Shown: one piece after another, positions 25,706-33,166 of the stretch
How the letters are laid out: every line of letters begins with the position of its first letter
Numbering within the stretch: the first letter of the stretch is position 1
Source of the DNA: a virus
IMG/VR virus record: IMGVR_UViG_3300010883_000106
Location: 1-39,340 of that record
DNA: 39,340 nt
Strand: one strand, 5' to 3'
Translations under genes and position numbers: made by a program
The notes under the pieces: generated by a model
Databases searched by the model: none
What the model saw: the letters and a program-made list of their open reading frames with translations, nothing else
Told to the model about the DNA's origin: nothing

Positions 25706-28135
25706 TTAGCTAAGATCTAAAACAACTGTTCCATAAACGCTAGTTCCATCGCTTCTAAATGTAAATATATCTGTACCACCAGTCGTTGAAGTAGTTGGGG
25801 CTACTCCGCTTTCCCACTTAATGGTACCTCCATTTCCAGTCCACGCAGTAGTTGCAATTGAAGAATTAAGTCCACCAGTAAAAAACAGTGTAGCAGTTGC
25901 ACCGCCTGCCAAATTAGTTATTGTAAATGCACTTATAGCAAGAGTAATTGCAGATAAATCAAGAGGTACTGTAGTCCCTGCTGTCGTGTTCCATGTAATA
26001 GTTGTTCCGTTTGGAGTCAGTGCAGTCAGTTGAGAAATAATCTGTGCAGCACTTATTTGTTGCATAGCACTTATTGATGTAGTAGTGGTATCACCGGCAA
26101 TACTACCAGTCATTGTGCCACCTGCTAACGGTAAAAATGCACCGGCAGCCGCTCCTTCAATATCAGTAGTTCCTCTATATAAATGTCCGTTTGCAGAATT
26201 AATCCATAATGTTCTATTAGAAATAGCACTGTTGCCCGTATCATTACACAGCGGTCGGTTGCCTAATGTACTAGCAGGAAGAACTAATCCACCACTCTTA
26301 ATATTAACACAGCCTACAAAATAACCAGCCCAGTTTCCACCATCAGCCAATAACTCTGTTAGCGTGGTACTAACAGGAGTACCACCAGCAGCATTACCTA
26401 CAACATTTGAATATAAACCAACTCGCTGTGGGTTTGCTAAACCGGCAGCTCCTTCTGAAAATTCAATGTTTTGCCCTAGCGCTATCGATAAACCAGCACC
26501 AATTACACTTGGTCTGTTAGCTATACTAATAGAAGAACCTACTATTTGTTCAATTTCGGGAGTATCTGCAGAAGCAAAGGCAGCAACTCTCCCTATAAGT
26601 CGTTTGGTAGATGCAGTAGAATACTGAAATACGTCATACGTAAATACCTGAGTCACATTATTACATCGATATTCGTTTGCTATACATGACGCAATTAATG
26701 TGGTTGATGCTCCACCATATTTAGCGTTTGCTGTAGTTTCACTAGCTTGGAAAAAGACACTGTTTGCTGGATCAGATGCAACCTGTGTCCGCAGCCCATT
26801 AAGTTCAAGTTTAATCCGACCAGTTTCTCCATCTACATTAGTATAAGTTGTGGCCTTAAGATTATCGCTACTTCCAAATTTACCTTGTGAGCCGGCTGCG
26901 CCAGAAACAAGAGGAATCCTATGAGTCACTGCGGCAGTAGTAAGAGTATTATCGTTTTCTAATTGAGGTACATATATTGCGTTATTATCATCTATACTAA
27001 AAGCATCATTAACAATCCCACCTAAGTCTCCGCCAAGATTTATACCAAAAGACGATATGGTGCCTATCGGTGTATATCCGATTGATGCTCCTAACACACC
27101 GGCATTACTAAATCTTATTACAGAACTTAGAGTTGCATTGGTTTGTTTAAGCTCAAGCTGATGAACAGTTGATACATTAGAAATCTGAACACCAGTCCCA
27201 GTATCTCCTGCTCGGTTAAACTGAAGATTACCACTAGTACCGTTTAGCGTAATTAGTCTGTCGACAGCTCCGATGCTTCCATTATCTCCATAAATATTTA
27301 CTTGCCCTAATGCTCCTAATGCAACAGGTGTCCATAAACCAGTTCCTGCATTCCACTGTAAAACGTCATTTGTATTTGGAACAGCAGCTGATATGTCTGA
27401 GATCATATCTATGGTTGTTGCTCCGCTATTTAACGCAGCTAAATTTACATTACCTTCATCAAAGTTATATTCAATATTGTTCTGTGCAACATTTGTACTT
27501 ACAGTTAAAGCGTCACCTGCAACATTTGATGTGTTGGTTGATTGAAAGCCATTAAATTGTAATTTGACTCCATCTTGACCAGCATAAACATCTTGATGCC
27601 CTGTGCCTAAACCAACATTCTCCCCAATATTTATTTCACCTGGATTTGATGCTAATGTATTAATTATCTTAATAGACTTTGAAGCTAAATTATACTGAAG
27701 CTGCATCCCAGCACCTGCAATAATATTAAAAAGATCATTAGGGGAAGTTGATGTTACAACTGCATCATTACCATTCTGCAATGCCCCAGGTGCGGTTGTT
27801 GAATTTACATTTATTCTACCAAAGCCATTACTCCCTAGTACATTAATTGTGCTAGTCCCGATGCCACCAACCATATCCCATTGTGTAATATCAAAGACAC
27901 CTTGTGTAGTTGTTTTATTTGCTCGCCACCACCCAAGCAACTGATCCTCTCCTGTCGTGGCAGGATCATCTACAACCACTGGGTGATAAATAATGTTTCC
28001 TACCTGATATAATCTAGTAGTTTCCCATGGGTTTGCTACCATTTGAAAATTAGTGTCTACTTCAGCATTGGTTAGCTCTCTTTTTATTTCTGTTCTAAAA
28101 AGAATATATTCTTGTAAGTTAAATGACGTTGGCAT
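25706..28135 (-). CDS. Tail-fibre-like structural protein (809 aa)
   Basis: An 809-aa protein with a distinctive N-terminus: MPTSFNLQEYILFRTEIKRE, then LTNAEVDTNFQMVANPWETT and TRLYQVGNIIYH, which looks like a virion-attachment part. The bulk is Asn/Thr/Ala/Gly-rich, repetitive and beta-forming (INIGENVGLGTGHQDVYAGQ; NDVLQWNAGTGLWTPVALG), as in long or side tail fibres. The C-terminal section (GGTMTGSIAGDTTT onwards) contains a motif often seen in phage fibres. It probably forms a trimeric fibre that takes part in host recognition. There is no intramolecular chaperone motif I can identify. A variant late-promoter-like element precedes it. Confidence 0.78.
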   Translation of the reverse strand: MPTSFNLQEYILFRTEIKRELTNAEVDTNFQMVANPWETTRLYQVGNIIYHPVVVDDPATTGEDQLLGWWRANKTTTQGVFDITQWDMVGGIGTSTINVLGSNGFGRINVNSTTAPGALQNGNDAVVTSTSPNDLFNIIAGAGMQLQYNLASKSIKIINTLASNPGEINIGENVGLGTGHQDVYAGQDGVKLQFNGFQSTNTSNVAGDALTVSTNVAQNNIEYNFDEGNVNLAALNSGATTIDMISDISAAVPNTNDVLQWNAGTGLWTPVALGALGQVNIYGDNGSIGAVDRLITLNGTSGNLQFNRAGDTGTGVQISNVSTVHQLELKQTNATLSSVIRFSNAGVLGASIGYTPIGTISSFGINLGGDLGGIVNDAFSIDDNNAIYVPQLENDNTLTTAAVTHRIPLVSGAAGSQGKFGSSDNLKATTYTNVDGETGRIKLELNGLRTQVASDPANSVFFQASETTANAKYGGASTTLIASCIANEYRCNNVTQVFTYDVFQYSTASTKRLIGRVAAFASADTPEIEQIVGSSISIANRPSVIGAGLSIALGQNIEFSEGAAGLANPQRVGLYSNVVGNAAGGTPVSTTLTELLADGGNWAGYFVGCVNIKSGGLVLPASTLGNRPLCNDTGNSAISNRTLWINSANGHLYRGTTDIEGAAAGAFLPLAGGTMTGSIAGDTTTTSISAMQQISAAQIISQLTALTPNGTTITWNTTAGTTVPLDLSAITLAISAFTITNLAGGATATLFFTGGLNSSIATTAWTGNGGTIKWESGVAPTTSTTGGTDIFTFRSDGTSVYGTVVLDLS

Positions 28136-28151
28136 CGAGTTAAATGTTTTT

Positions 28152-28161
28152 TTATTTATTC
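28152..28161 (-). promoter_or_regulatory. Variant late-promoter-like element GAATAAATAA
   Basis: One mismatch to the motif, 16 nt upstream of the fibre gene start and followed by an A-run like the copy at 836-845. Confidence 0.4.
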
Positions 28162-28176
28162 TTGTTGTAAATACTT

Positions 28177-28752
28177 TTAGCTAGGTGGATCTTGTTCAAT
28201 CTTTTCATCAGTAAATGGAAATTCAGAAACAGACCTAGGAGAATTCAATGCTTCTCTAAATGAATTTAAATACCATGTACCTTGTGACCAACCAGGAACT
28301 GCATAAAGCGATGAATAAATCCCAGTTTTATAAATACTGTTTAATTCTTTGTAGTATTTAACGTAGTCAGCTACAGCATTTTTAATTAATAGAGATTGTC
28401 GGTTTATGTACACTTTTCTTCCACTATCCCTTTGTGAGTCAAATGAAGATCCACTTTTTAACTTTAAATTGCCAGTAACATCTGATGCTACAAAAGTTGT
28501 TATAAAATCATATAAGTCACTCGTGCTGCTAAATACTGATATGGAAACTAAATCTCCCGTACCGCTACCATTTAATGGGATGTAATTGCTGTCATAGTAA
28601 GTTTGCATTGCAGCAACATCTACAAAATCAATAAATTGATGTTTAGCATTGTTAAAAAAGTCAATCTTAATACCTGTAGAGGTTATTCGATTCTTTTTTA
28701 AAAATACAAAAAAGTCTAATGCAAGTTTGAATGTTATTCCTTCTATGACCAC
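28177..28752 (-). CDS. Unknown structural-module protein (191 aa)
   Basis: A 191-aa soluble protein with a helical N-terminus (TFKLALDFFVFLKKNRITST), a beta/Ser-rich middle (GDLVSISVFSSTSDLYDFIT) and aromatic helices (AVADYVKYYKELNSIYKTGI). It ends in an acidic, Pro-containing tail. It has a late-promoter-like element 17 nt before the ATG and precedes the fibre gene by 41 bp, so it could be the first gene of the virion run in this window. No family recognised. Confidence 0.65.
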   Translation of the reverse strand: MVIEGITFKLALDFFVFLKKNRITSTGIKIDFFNNAKHQFIDFVDVAAMQTYYDSNYIPLNGSGTGDLVSISVFSSTSDLYDFITTFVASDVTGNLKLKSGSSFDSQRDSGRKVYINRQSLLIKNAVADYVKYYKELNSIYKTGIYSSLYAVPGWSQGTWYLNSFREALNSPRSVSEFPFTDEKIEQDPPS

Positions 28753-28769
28753 TGAGATATACTTTTTTT

Positions 28770-28779
28770 GTATATATTC
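28770..28779 (-). promoter_or_regulatory. Late-promoter-like element GAATATATAC
   Basis: Nine of ten bases of the motif, 17 nt before the 191-aa gene. It overlaps the stop codon of the dCMP deaminase gene. Confidence 0.48.
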
Positions 28780-29251
28780 AGTCTTTAATTAGATGGTAGT
28801 CATTCACGAGATTTGTAATAGGACCATTTGTAATTTTACAGAGATTAAAGATAGCCAAATGTTCTAAGTTGCGATAATCATCAATCCAATATACATGCTT
28901 AAAACCAGCATTAATTAAAATCTTTGTACACATTTTACATGGTGATAGTGTTAAAAGAATAATGTAATTTTCTGGATCGTATTCTTTAAACTTTGCAATC
29001 ATATTTACCTCAGCATGAATAAATCCACTTTCGCCTGGTGTAAGGCTGTCTTCTTCAGTTCCAGTATCCTCATTATCAACAGCACCACTATATGAGCCGT
29101 TATAGCCAAAGCTTGCAATTTTACTAAAATCTTTTCTTAATGCAATACAACCAACCTTAGTAGTAGATGAATTAGAAAGATTTTTAATATTTTCTAAAAT
29201 ATCAGTAAAAGTTTCTATTTTTGATTGAAGTCGTCGAATTTTGGAATCCAT
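28778..29251 (-). CDS. Deoxycytidylate (dCMP) deaminase family protein
   Basis: A 157-aa zinc-dependent deaminase. The H-A-E triad lies at 79-81 (GFIHAEVNMI) and the Pro-Cys-x-x-Cys pair at 104-108 (SPCKMC); these supply the zinc ligands and the proton shuttle. The N-terminal TKVGCIALRKDFSKIASFGY matches the family's first strand. In T4-like phages the enzyme converts dCMP to dUMP to feed thymidylate synthesis. T4 Cd is about 190 aa and this one is slightly short, with an extra acidic loop (residues 59-70). It overlaps the upstream HAD gene by 37 nt, which suggests coupled expression. Specificity for dCMP over other cytidine substrates is inferred. Confidence 0.85.
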   Translation of the reverse strand: MDSKIRRLQSKIETFTDILENIKNLSNSSTTKVGCIALRKDFSKIASFGYNGSYSGAVDNEDTGTEEDSLTPGESGFIHAEVNMIAKFKEYDPENYIILLTLSPCKMCTKILINAGFKHVYWIDDYRNLEHLAIFNLCKITNGPITNLVNDYHLIKD

Positions 29252-29784
29252 TTGCTTTTAATTAATTTAGCTCTCATTTTAATATTAGGTTCCTTACTTA
29301 AAGATTTTGCAAGTTTAATGTTTTCTTCATCATCATCAAAAAACGTAAAGTCGTTAAAACCCATATCTATAAATTTCTTAAACGCATCCTTTTTCTTTTC
29401 TGATGTAGAACCTTTAAATCCTAATGAAGTATCATTAATTGCAAAAATATATTGTGGATTTATATTAATACCATTATGAGATAGAAATTGCTGAATAAGT
29501 TTTGAATCATCTCTTGCTGTAATAATACCAACAGCTTTGCCTTTTTGTATAGTTCTTTTTAAAATAGAAAACACCCATTCTATAATTTTACCAGCTTTAA
29601 GAATATCCAAACTTTGAAAATCTGAAAAGTCCATCTTATCATTAGGCCTAGTCTTAAAAGTATTAAATTCTTGTGGAGTAAGTTCAGTAGAAAAACCAGT
29701 CTTAGGGTTATGTACTTTTATTTTGCTCTTAGTCACTACAAGAGTATCATCAACGTCAAATATGGTTATTGCATTTCTTTTCAT
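29215..29784 (-). CDS. HAD-superfamily phosphatase-like protein
   Basis: A 189-aa HAD-fold protein. Motif I is D10-V-D12-D-T (IFDVDDTLVV), motif II T89 in GIITARDD, a lysine-rich motif III region near 129-137, and motif IV FFDDDEEN (148-155). D10 would be the nucleophile. Size and motifs fit small 5'/3'-nucleotidase or polynucleotide-phosphatase-like HADs; there is no kinase domain. It overlaps the dCMP deaminase gene by 37 nt, which hints at nucleotide metabolism. It is a different protein from the PseT-like one at 36808-37278: it lacks the D-D-R C-terminal signature. A late-promoter-like motif lies 18 nt upstream. Confidence 0.78.
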   Translation of the reverse strand: MKRNAITIFDVDDTLVVTKSKIKVHNPKTGFSTELTPQEFNTFKTRPNDKMDFSDFQSLDILKAGKIIEWVFSILKRTIQKGKAVGIITARDDSKLIQQFLSHNGININPQYIFAINDTSLGFKGSTSEKKKDAFKKFIDMGFNDFTFFDDDEENIKLAKSLSKEPNIKMRAKLIKSKWIPKFDDFNQK

Positions 29785-29802
29785 TACTGCATTAGTATAT
29801 TG

Positions 29803-29812
29803 TTATATATTA
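29803..29812 (-). promoter_or_regulatory. Late-promoter-like element TAATATATAA
   Basis: Exact motif copy 18 nt before the HAD gene; it overlaps the stop codon of the DNA ligase gene. Confidence 0.52.
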
Positions 29813-31126
29813 ACAATCTCTACCATTTTCATATACATGCTTTATTACTGGAAACCTTAAACTATACCCACCATTCTGATTCTCTGTTGATTCAAAGTAT
29901 TGGATCGTCACAGTCTTACCGATTATTAATTCTGGGTTATCATAATACAGTTGTCTCTGTTCTTTTGTAAATCCTGAGCCTACTGAAACAATACATCCTT
30001 TATGTTCAATTGTTATATTACTTAAACATTCTCGCTCGATTTGCTTACCATTCTCGGTCCATCTAATAATTGCATTAGTTGTAGACAATACGGTATATTC
30101 TGCATCATGGAATTTTTTAACTTTTAATAGATTATGACTTCTTTTACCTTCATACCCTACATTCTTTCTAACCATGATCCCTTCAAATCCTGCCTCTTCG
30201 GCTTCTTTAGCCATTTCAGTAAACTGTTCTTCAGTAGTTAATTGTTCCTGTGGTAAGAATTCCAACATATCAGAATTAATTTTTTCTGGTAAACTATTTT
30301 TACCTAAATCCAATCTAAATGTTAATGGTGTAGTTCCAACCTTATCATCAAATTGCTCTAAAGTTAAATAATCAAATACAAAGAATTTAGGATTTTCAAT
30401 TTGATGATCTTTTTTTCTGATCTGTTTCATGATTCCTTGAAAATCTTCATTGCCATCTTTATCAACCATACAGATTTCTCCATCTAGGATAAAGTCTCCA
30501 CCAATTTTTGAAATTTCTTTTTCTAAATTTTTTAGTGTTAAAAATTCTTTGCCACTTCTAGAAAAGAATGTTACTGTATTCATTTCTTTTCGACAAATAC
30601 AACGAACACCGTCTAATTTTCTAGAACCGTACCAGTCTCCACTTTTAAAATCTACTCTCTTAACATCATAAGGGTTTGCTAACGCTACTTTGAATGTTGG
30701 TATTAGATCTGCGTGGATTGCTTTATTAATAGAAGTAGTGTTTGCTCCCATTTTAAGATCACCGTCAATAATGTTATAAATAATATCTTCATATTGCCTG
30801 TTCTCTAGAATAAACCTATTGACATTTGCAATAGCATCATGCCCTGTACAAACTCTGTTAGCTAAATCATCTAATAGAGTGAAAATGCTCCCATAAGTAT
30901 TTGGGTAACCTACTATATTAAAATTCTTTTTGCAGTTCTTAGCTGTTACACCATACTTCTTGTAAGGGTTGTATGTGTAGTAGAAAATATTTTGCAAAAA
31001 TTCTCTATCATCATTCTCTTCAGAATTATCAGCATATTTTTTAATAGTTGCAATCTTATGATTTCCTGAGGATGAATCATTCATCTCTATTAAAAATTCT
31101 TGTAAGTATTTAAATCTGTCTCTCAT
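29810..31126 (-). CDS. ATP-dependent DNA ligase
   Basis: A 438-aa ligase. The nucleotidyl-transferase motif I is SRKLDGVR with the adenylated lysine at K170. Motif III (DFILDGEICMVD), motif IV (EGIMVRK) and motif V (NLLKVKKF) follow in order, and the C-terminal ~100 residues form the OB-fold (TIEHKGCIVSVGSGF, then GKTVTIQYFES). The N-terminal ~150 residues are a helical DNA-binding domain, so it is longer than T7 ligase (359 aa) and similar to T4 gp30 (487 aa). It seals nicks in phage DNA replication and repair. It precedes the HAD and dCMP deaminase genes in the same direction. Confidence 0.93.
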   Translation of the reverse strand: MRDRFKYLQEFLIEMNDSSSGNHKIATIKKYADNSEENDDREFLQNIFYYTYNPYKKYGVTAKNCKKNFNIVGYPNTYGSIFTLLDDLANRVCTGHDAIANVNRFILENRQYEDIIYNIIDGDLKMGANTTSINKAIHADLIPTFKVALANPYDVKRVDFKSGDWYGSRKLDGVRCICRKEMNTVTFFSRSGKEFLTLKNLEKEISKIGGDFILDGEICMVDKDGNEDFQGIMKQIRKKDHQIENPKFFVFDYLTLEQFDDKVGTTPLTFRLDLGKNSLPEKINSDMLEFLPQEQLTTEEQFTEMAKEAEEAGFEGIMVRKNVGYEGKRSHNLLKVKKFHDAEYTVLSTTNAIIRWTENGKQIERECLSNITIEHKGCIVSVGSGFTKEQRQLYYDNPELIIGKTVTIQYFESTENQNGGYSLRFPVIKHVYENGRDC

Positions 31127-31143
31127 AATGTTACTGTTTTTTA

Positions 31144-31317
31144 TTATGACGTTACTGTTTTAGTTGTGAATTTTCTTAATCTTCTTTTCTTAACCTCACA
31201 TACTGCTAATAAAGGAATGCCGCCTTTGTTAATATTAATATCAGTTAAATCTAACAATTCTTGATTAGTCAATTCTTTGAAATTTGATGTTTTCAGCTCT
31301 GCGATTGTTTTTTTCAT
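31144..31317 (-). CDS. Small protein behind promoter repeat R1 (57 aa)
   Basis: A 57-aa ORF with ATG at 31317 and stop at 31144. It starts MKKTIAELKTSNFKELTNQE and ends in a basic KKRRLRKFTTKT tail. It is directly preceded by the first 95-bp repeat, and the ligase gene follows after 17 bp. The leader (…ACATT before ATGAAA) is the same as at the other repeat-led genes. Function unknown; the basic tail could bind nucleic acid or a host protein. Confidence 0.6.
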   Translation of the reverse strand: MKKTIAELKTSNFKELTNQELLDLTDININKGGIPLLAVCEVKKRRLRKFTTKTVTS

Positions 31318-31412
31318 AATGTTTCCGTTTTAATTATTATAATATAAATATAACTATATTGTTGTGCAATTGAACTATAAAATCTTGTTTTGTTTAGAAA
31401 GTTATTAACAAT
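31318..31412 (-). repeat. Intergenic promoter-like repeat R1
   Basis: First of four near-identical ~95-bp blocks (others at 31916, 33062, 37572), each immediately upstream of a minus-strand gene. In coding orientation it begins ATTGTTAATAACTTTC, passes CTAAACAAAAC, and ends TATAGTTATATTTATATT followed by AATTAAAACGGAAACATT next to the ATG. R1 differs from the others in the middle (the stretch around 31360-31380). Position and conservation suggest a promoter plus leader cassette. Confidence 0.7.
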
Positions 31413-31416
31413 ATTA

Positions 31417-31522
31417 AAAGTAATGCTAGAATCGATGGGTAACCGGTTTATTCTTCATGTCCGGCATCTGCTCCGTGGGGTATCCATTCATTTCATGGGT
31501 CACGACAGCCTAGCATTACTTT
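31417..31522 (-). ncRNA. Candidate structured RNA closed by a 13-bp perfect stem
   Basis: The arms 31417-31429 and 31510-31522 are perfect inverted repeats (AAAGTAATGCTAG / CTAGCATTACTTT). They enclose 80 nt that are much more GC-rich than the surroundings and contain further short pairings, for example CCAT/ATGG around a 7-nt loop and CCGG/CCGG. No reading frame fits in the local strand direction. I compared it by eye with hammerhead, twister, pistol and tmRNA consensus features and found no match. The strand is assumed from neighbours. It could be a regulatory or stability element, or part of a larger RNA with the tRNA-like gene upstream. Confidence 0.5.
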
Positions 31523-31613
31523 ATTCTTTTTCTCCACTTAGACTCTACCTTTCGGTTTGTAGGCGTGAGATTTGACGCCTCGTTGTTCAGTTCATAAGAA
31601 CCTATCTAAGAGC
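31523..31613 (-). other. Non-coding spacer with two small hairpins
   Basis: Lies between the tRNA-like gene and the 13-bp-stem element. On the minus strand it contains AGGCGT-loop-ACGCCT (31561-31580) and ACC-GAAA-GGT, a GNRA-type tetraloop (31547-31556). No ORF of meaningful length is present. The hairpins could be part of one RNA with the neighbouring element or serve in processing of the tRNA-like transcript. Confidence 0.4.
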
Positions 31614-31728
31614 TGCGAGGTAAGGGATTCGAACCCTTAATCTAATACTACCGATTTACTTTACGCAACTAGTATTGCTTTTCAATCGTTGAGTAAGTAT
31701 TATGCCTTACCAATTAGGCTAACTCCGC
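31614..31728 (-). tRNA. tRNA-like gene with ~43-nt insert in the anticodon loop
   Basis: On the minus strand the acceptor GCGGAGT (31728-31722) pairs with ACCTCGC (31621-31615), with one A-C mismatch and one G-U. The D-arm is 31719-31704 (GCCT/GGC with TTGG loop), the T-arm 31638-31622 (AAGGG, TTCGAAT, CCCTT) and the anticodon stem TAATA/TATTA (31702-31698 with 31647-31643). The loop between the anticodon-stem strands is 50 nt instead of 7. If the insert were removed between CT and GGTAG the loop would read CTGGTAG, giving anticodon GGU (Thr); that is inference. The insert folds into a long hairpin (…TACTTAC…CAAC…ATTG / CAAT…GTTG…GTAAAGTA). No CCA is encoded. A broken tRNA is the alternative. 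Confidence 0.6.
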
Positions 31729-31738
31729 GTGTTTAATC

Positions 31739-31915
31739 TTAATGACAGATTGAATTAAAATAATCTATGTCATCTTCTAATTGTTCTTTACTTGCAACTT
31801 TATAAATTGCTTCTTCTTTTGTAAGTTTACCTAAACAGTATTGTTTTGCTACTATCCATGCTTCTTCACCTACTAATCCTGTTTCTATTTCAAATAACTC
31901 TAATTGCTTTTCCAT
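31739..31915 (-). CDS. Small acidic protein behind promoter repeat R2 (58 aa)
   Basis: A 58-aa ORF, ATG at 31915, stop at 31739. It begins MEKQLELFEIETGLVGEEAW, is acidic overall and helical, and ends DDIDYFNSICH. It lies immediately downstream of repeat R2 and 10 nt upstream of the tRNA-like gene, so the RNA may be cotranscribed with it. Function unknown. Confidence 0.6.
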   Translation of the reverse strand: MEKQLELFEIETGLVGEEAWIVAKQYCLGKLTKEEAIYKVASKEQLEDDIDYFNSICH

Positions 31916-32008
31916 AATGTTTCCGTTTTTTATTATAATATAAATATAACTATAACAATGCAGAAAAGTACTATAAAATCTTGTTTTGTTTAGAAAGTTA
32001 TTAACAAT
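31916..32008 (-). repeat. Intergenic promoter-like repeat R2
   Basis: Second copy of the ~95-bp block, nearly identical to R4. It fills the whole gap from the stop codon of the 65-aa gene (32009) to the ATG of the 58-aa gene (31915). Confidence 0.7.
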
Positions 32009-32206
32009 TTAAACTTTTTTACCTGCTTCCTTTCTGTCCTTGATTATTTTTTTAAGTTTATTACAAGTTTCAGTAAAAAGATCTATTCCTTCAATAGGTC
32101 TACACGTTTCAGCTTTCAATAGTTCACCTTTGTTATTTCTAATAAAAATTGCATCAGCGTTGTCAGCTAATTCTACTTTAAAATTTCCAATTTTTTCTAT
32201 TCTCAT
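32009..32206 (-). CDS. Unknown small protein (65 aa)
   Basis: A 65-aa protein: N-terminal beta-type stretch (MRIEKIGNFKVELADNADAI, then FIRNNKGELLKAE) and a basic helical C-terminus (CNKLKKIIKDRKEAGKKV). It begins 2 nt before the stop codon of the 59-aa gene upstream. Two Cys residues (34 and 48) are not in a zinc-finger spacing. Not recognised. Confidence 0.6.
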   Translation of the reverse strand: MRIEKIGNFKVELADNADAIFIRNNKGELLKAETCRPIEGIDLFTETCNKLKKIIKDRKEAGKKV

Positions 32207-32207
32207 G

Positions 32208-32387
32208 TTATGCAGGTATTAAGTTATTATTAATTTGTAATTCTTCTCTTTTATATTCTTTGACTATTCTTGCAGCAGAGGTTTCGCTAACCCTTAACTT
32301 ATCTGCTACAAACTCTATAAATTCCATGTTAAGGGTTTTATGATTTCTCTTGTATTGAGATACTATTTGTGCTGTTCTGTTTTTCAT
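32208..32387 (-). CDS. Small putative DNA-binding protein (59 aa)
   Basis: A 59-aa basic protein, ATG at 32387, stop at 32208. The stretch MEFIEFVADKLRVSETSAAR followed by IVKEYKRE has the helix-turn-helix look of small regulators (helix, turn at RVSE, recognition helix). It overlaps the upstream 83-aa gene by 4 nt (ATGA), so it is probably translated by coupling. A phage transcription factor is an inference; the HTH match was judged by eye. Confidence 0.6.
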   Translation of the reverse strand: MKNRTAQIVSQYKRNHKTLNMEFIEFVADKLRVSETSAARIVKEYKREELQINNNLIPA

Positions 32388-32635
32388 AATGAAAATTTAT
32401 TAAGTTGTGGATTATTTTTTAATAGCTCTGCGCATAATTCAAATTCCTCTCGTTTTGCAAATAGTGTTTCAAAGGATTCTAATAAAACACGTAACTGAGT
32501 TGGAGGTTGAAGATCATGAGTACCGCTAATTAGATTCCTAATCATTTCATCAGCTATAATATCTGTGGTAGAAATATTTTCCATTTTCAATAGAAACTCC
32601 TGGAGCTCTGATTGAGTAGTAGAGTTAGTCTCCAT
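32384..32635 (-). CDS. Unknown helical protein (83 aa)
   Basis: An 83-aa acidic, mostly helical protein (QSELQEFLLKMENISTTDII, then LRVLLESFETLFAKREEFEL). It begins 2 nt after the stop of the 131-aa gene and overlaps the following 59-aa gene by 4 nt, forming one small operon led by repeat R3. Not recognised. Confidence 0.6.
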   Translation of the reverse strand: METNSTTQSELQEFLLKMENISTTDIIADEMIRNLISGTHDLQPPTQLRVLLESFETLFAKREEFELCAELLKNNPQLNKFSL

Positions 32636-32637
32636 TA

Positions 32638-33033
32638 TTATTTAGAGTTTTCCATTTGTAGCATTCTTACAGAACATTTATATCCACTTCCTGAACTATT
32701 AGTAAACTTAATTGGGTTTTTTGATGCTCTGGTATTAAAACCGCTTAAGGTATAAGGAGAACCTTGAATAGTAATAGTATCACCAACATTCAGATGGCTT
32801 AGGTTATAAAATCCTTTATGTCGATCCCAGCTCTGAGATTCTTTAGTAATAACAGTACCATCAGATTCAACTGTGTTAGCATTAACTTTAAATGTTACTT
32901 CATTACTACTAAAAGAAGCATTTCCTACGTCGATAGTAATACCATATTTCTTAGCTACAGATTGTAACTCTTTATTCATCTCTACTCTAAGCATTTTTAG
33001 ATTAGCTTTGTCAAATTGTTTTACTTTTTTCAT
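32638..33033 (-). CDS. Conserved phage protein of unknown function (131 aa)
   Basis: A 131-aa protein beginning MKKVKQFDKANLKMLRVEMN, then SVAKKYGITIDVGNASFSSN, with a small beta-barrel-like C-terminus (LNVGDTITIQGSPYTLSGFN). I recognise this pattern (a helical start, then GNASFSS, then a barrel-type loop) from many tailed-phage genomes, where it has no known role. It is the first gene behind repeat R3, and the ATG was chosen because it fits the leader used at the other repeat-led genes. Confidence 0.72.
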   Translation of the reverse strand: MKKVKQFDKANLKMLRVEMNKELQSVAKKYGITIDVGNASFSSNEVTFKVNANTVESDGTVITKESQSWDRHKGFYNLSHLNVGDTITIQGSPYTLSGFNTRASKNPIKFTNSSGSGYKCSVRMLQMENSK

Positions 33034-33061
33034 AATAAATGTTTTTAATGTTTTGTGGAAC

Positions 33062-33157
33062 TGTTTCCGTTTTTTATTATAATATAAATATAACTATAAC
33101 AATGCAGAAACCAACTATAAAAAAGAGTTTTGTTTAGAAAGTTATTAACAATTTAAA
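33062..33157 (-). repeat. Intergenic promoter-like repeat R3
   Basis: Third copy of the ~95-bp block, between the 94-aa gene and the 131-aa gene. The leader next to the ATG is longer here (extra ~28 nt, 33034-33061). Core segments TTGTTAATAACTTTC and TATAGTTATATTTATATT are unchanged. Confidence 0.7.
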
Positions 33158-33166
33158 AATAGCTTT

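Noticed and set aside
31400-31412. DnaA box / replication origin in the promoter repeats (TGTTAATAA)
   Set aside because: The match to a DnaA box is imperfect and all four copies sit just upstream of start codons; promoter function explains the position better.
31390-31575. Plus-strand ORF of 61 codons in the non-coding RNA region
   Set aside because: It crosses repeat R1 and the 13-bp-stem element, has no leader, and its composition is that of translated structured RNA.
31417-31728. tmRNA, hammerhead, twister or pistol ribozyme
   Set aside because: No match by eye to the conserved cores (for example no CUGANGA...GAAA set), and the tRNA-like part has a normal D-arm, unlike tmRNA.
31614-31728. 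Class II tRNA (Leu/Ser) with long variable arm
   Set aside because: No 5-bp/7-nt anticodon arm can be formed before the supposed variable arm; the extra sequence lies between the two strands of the only anticodon stem.
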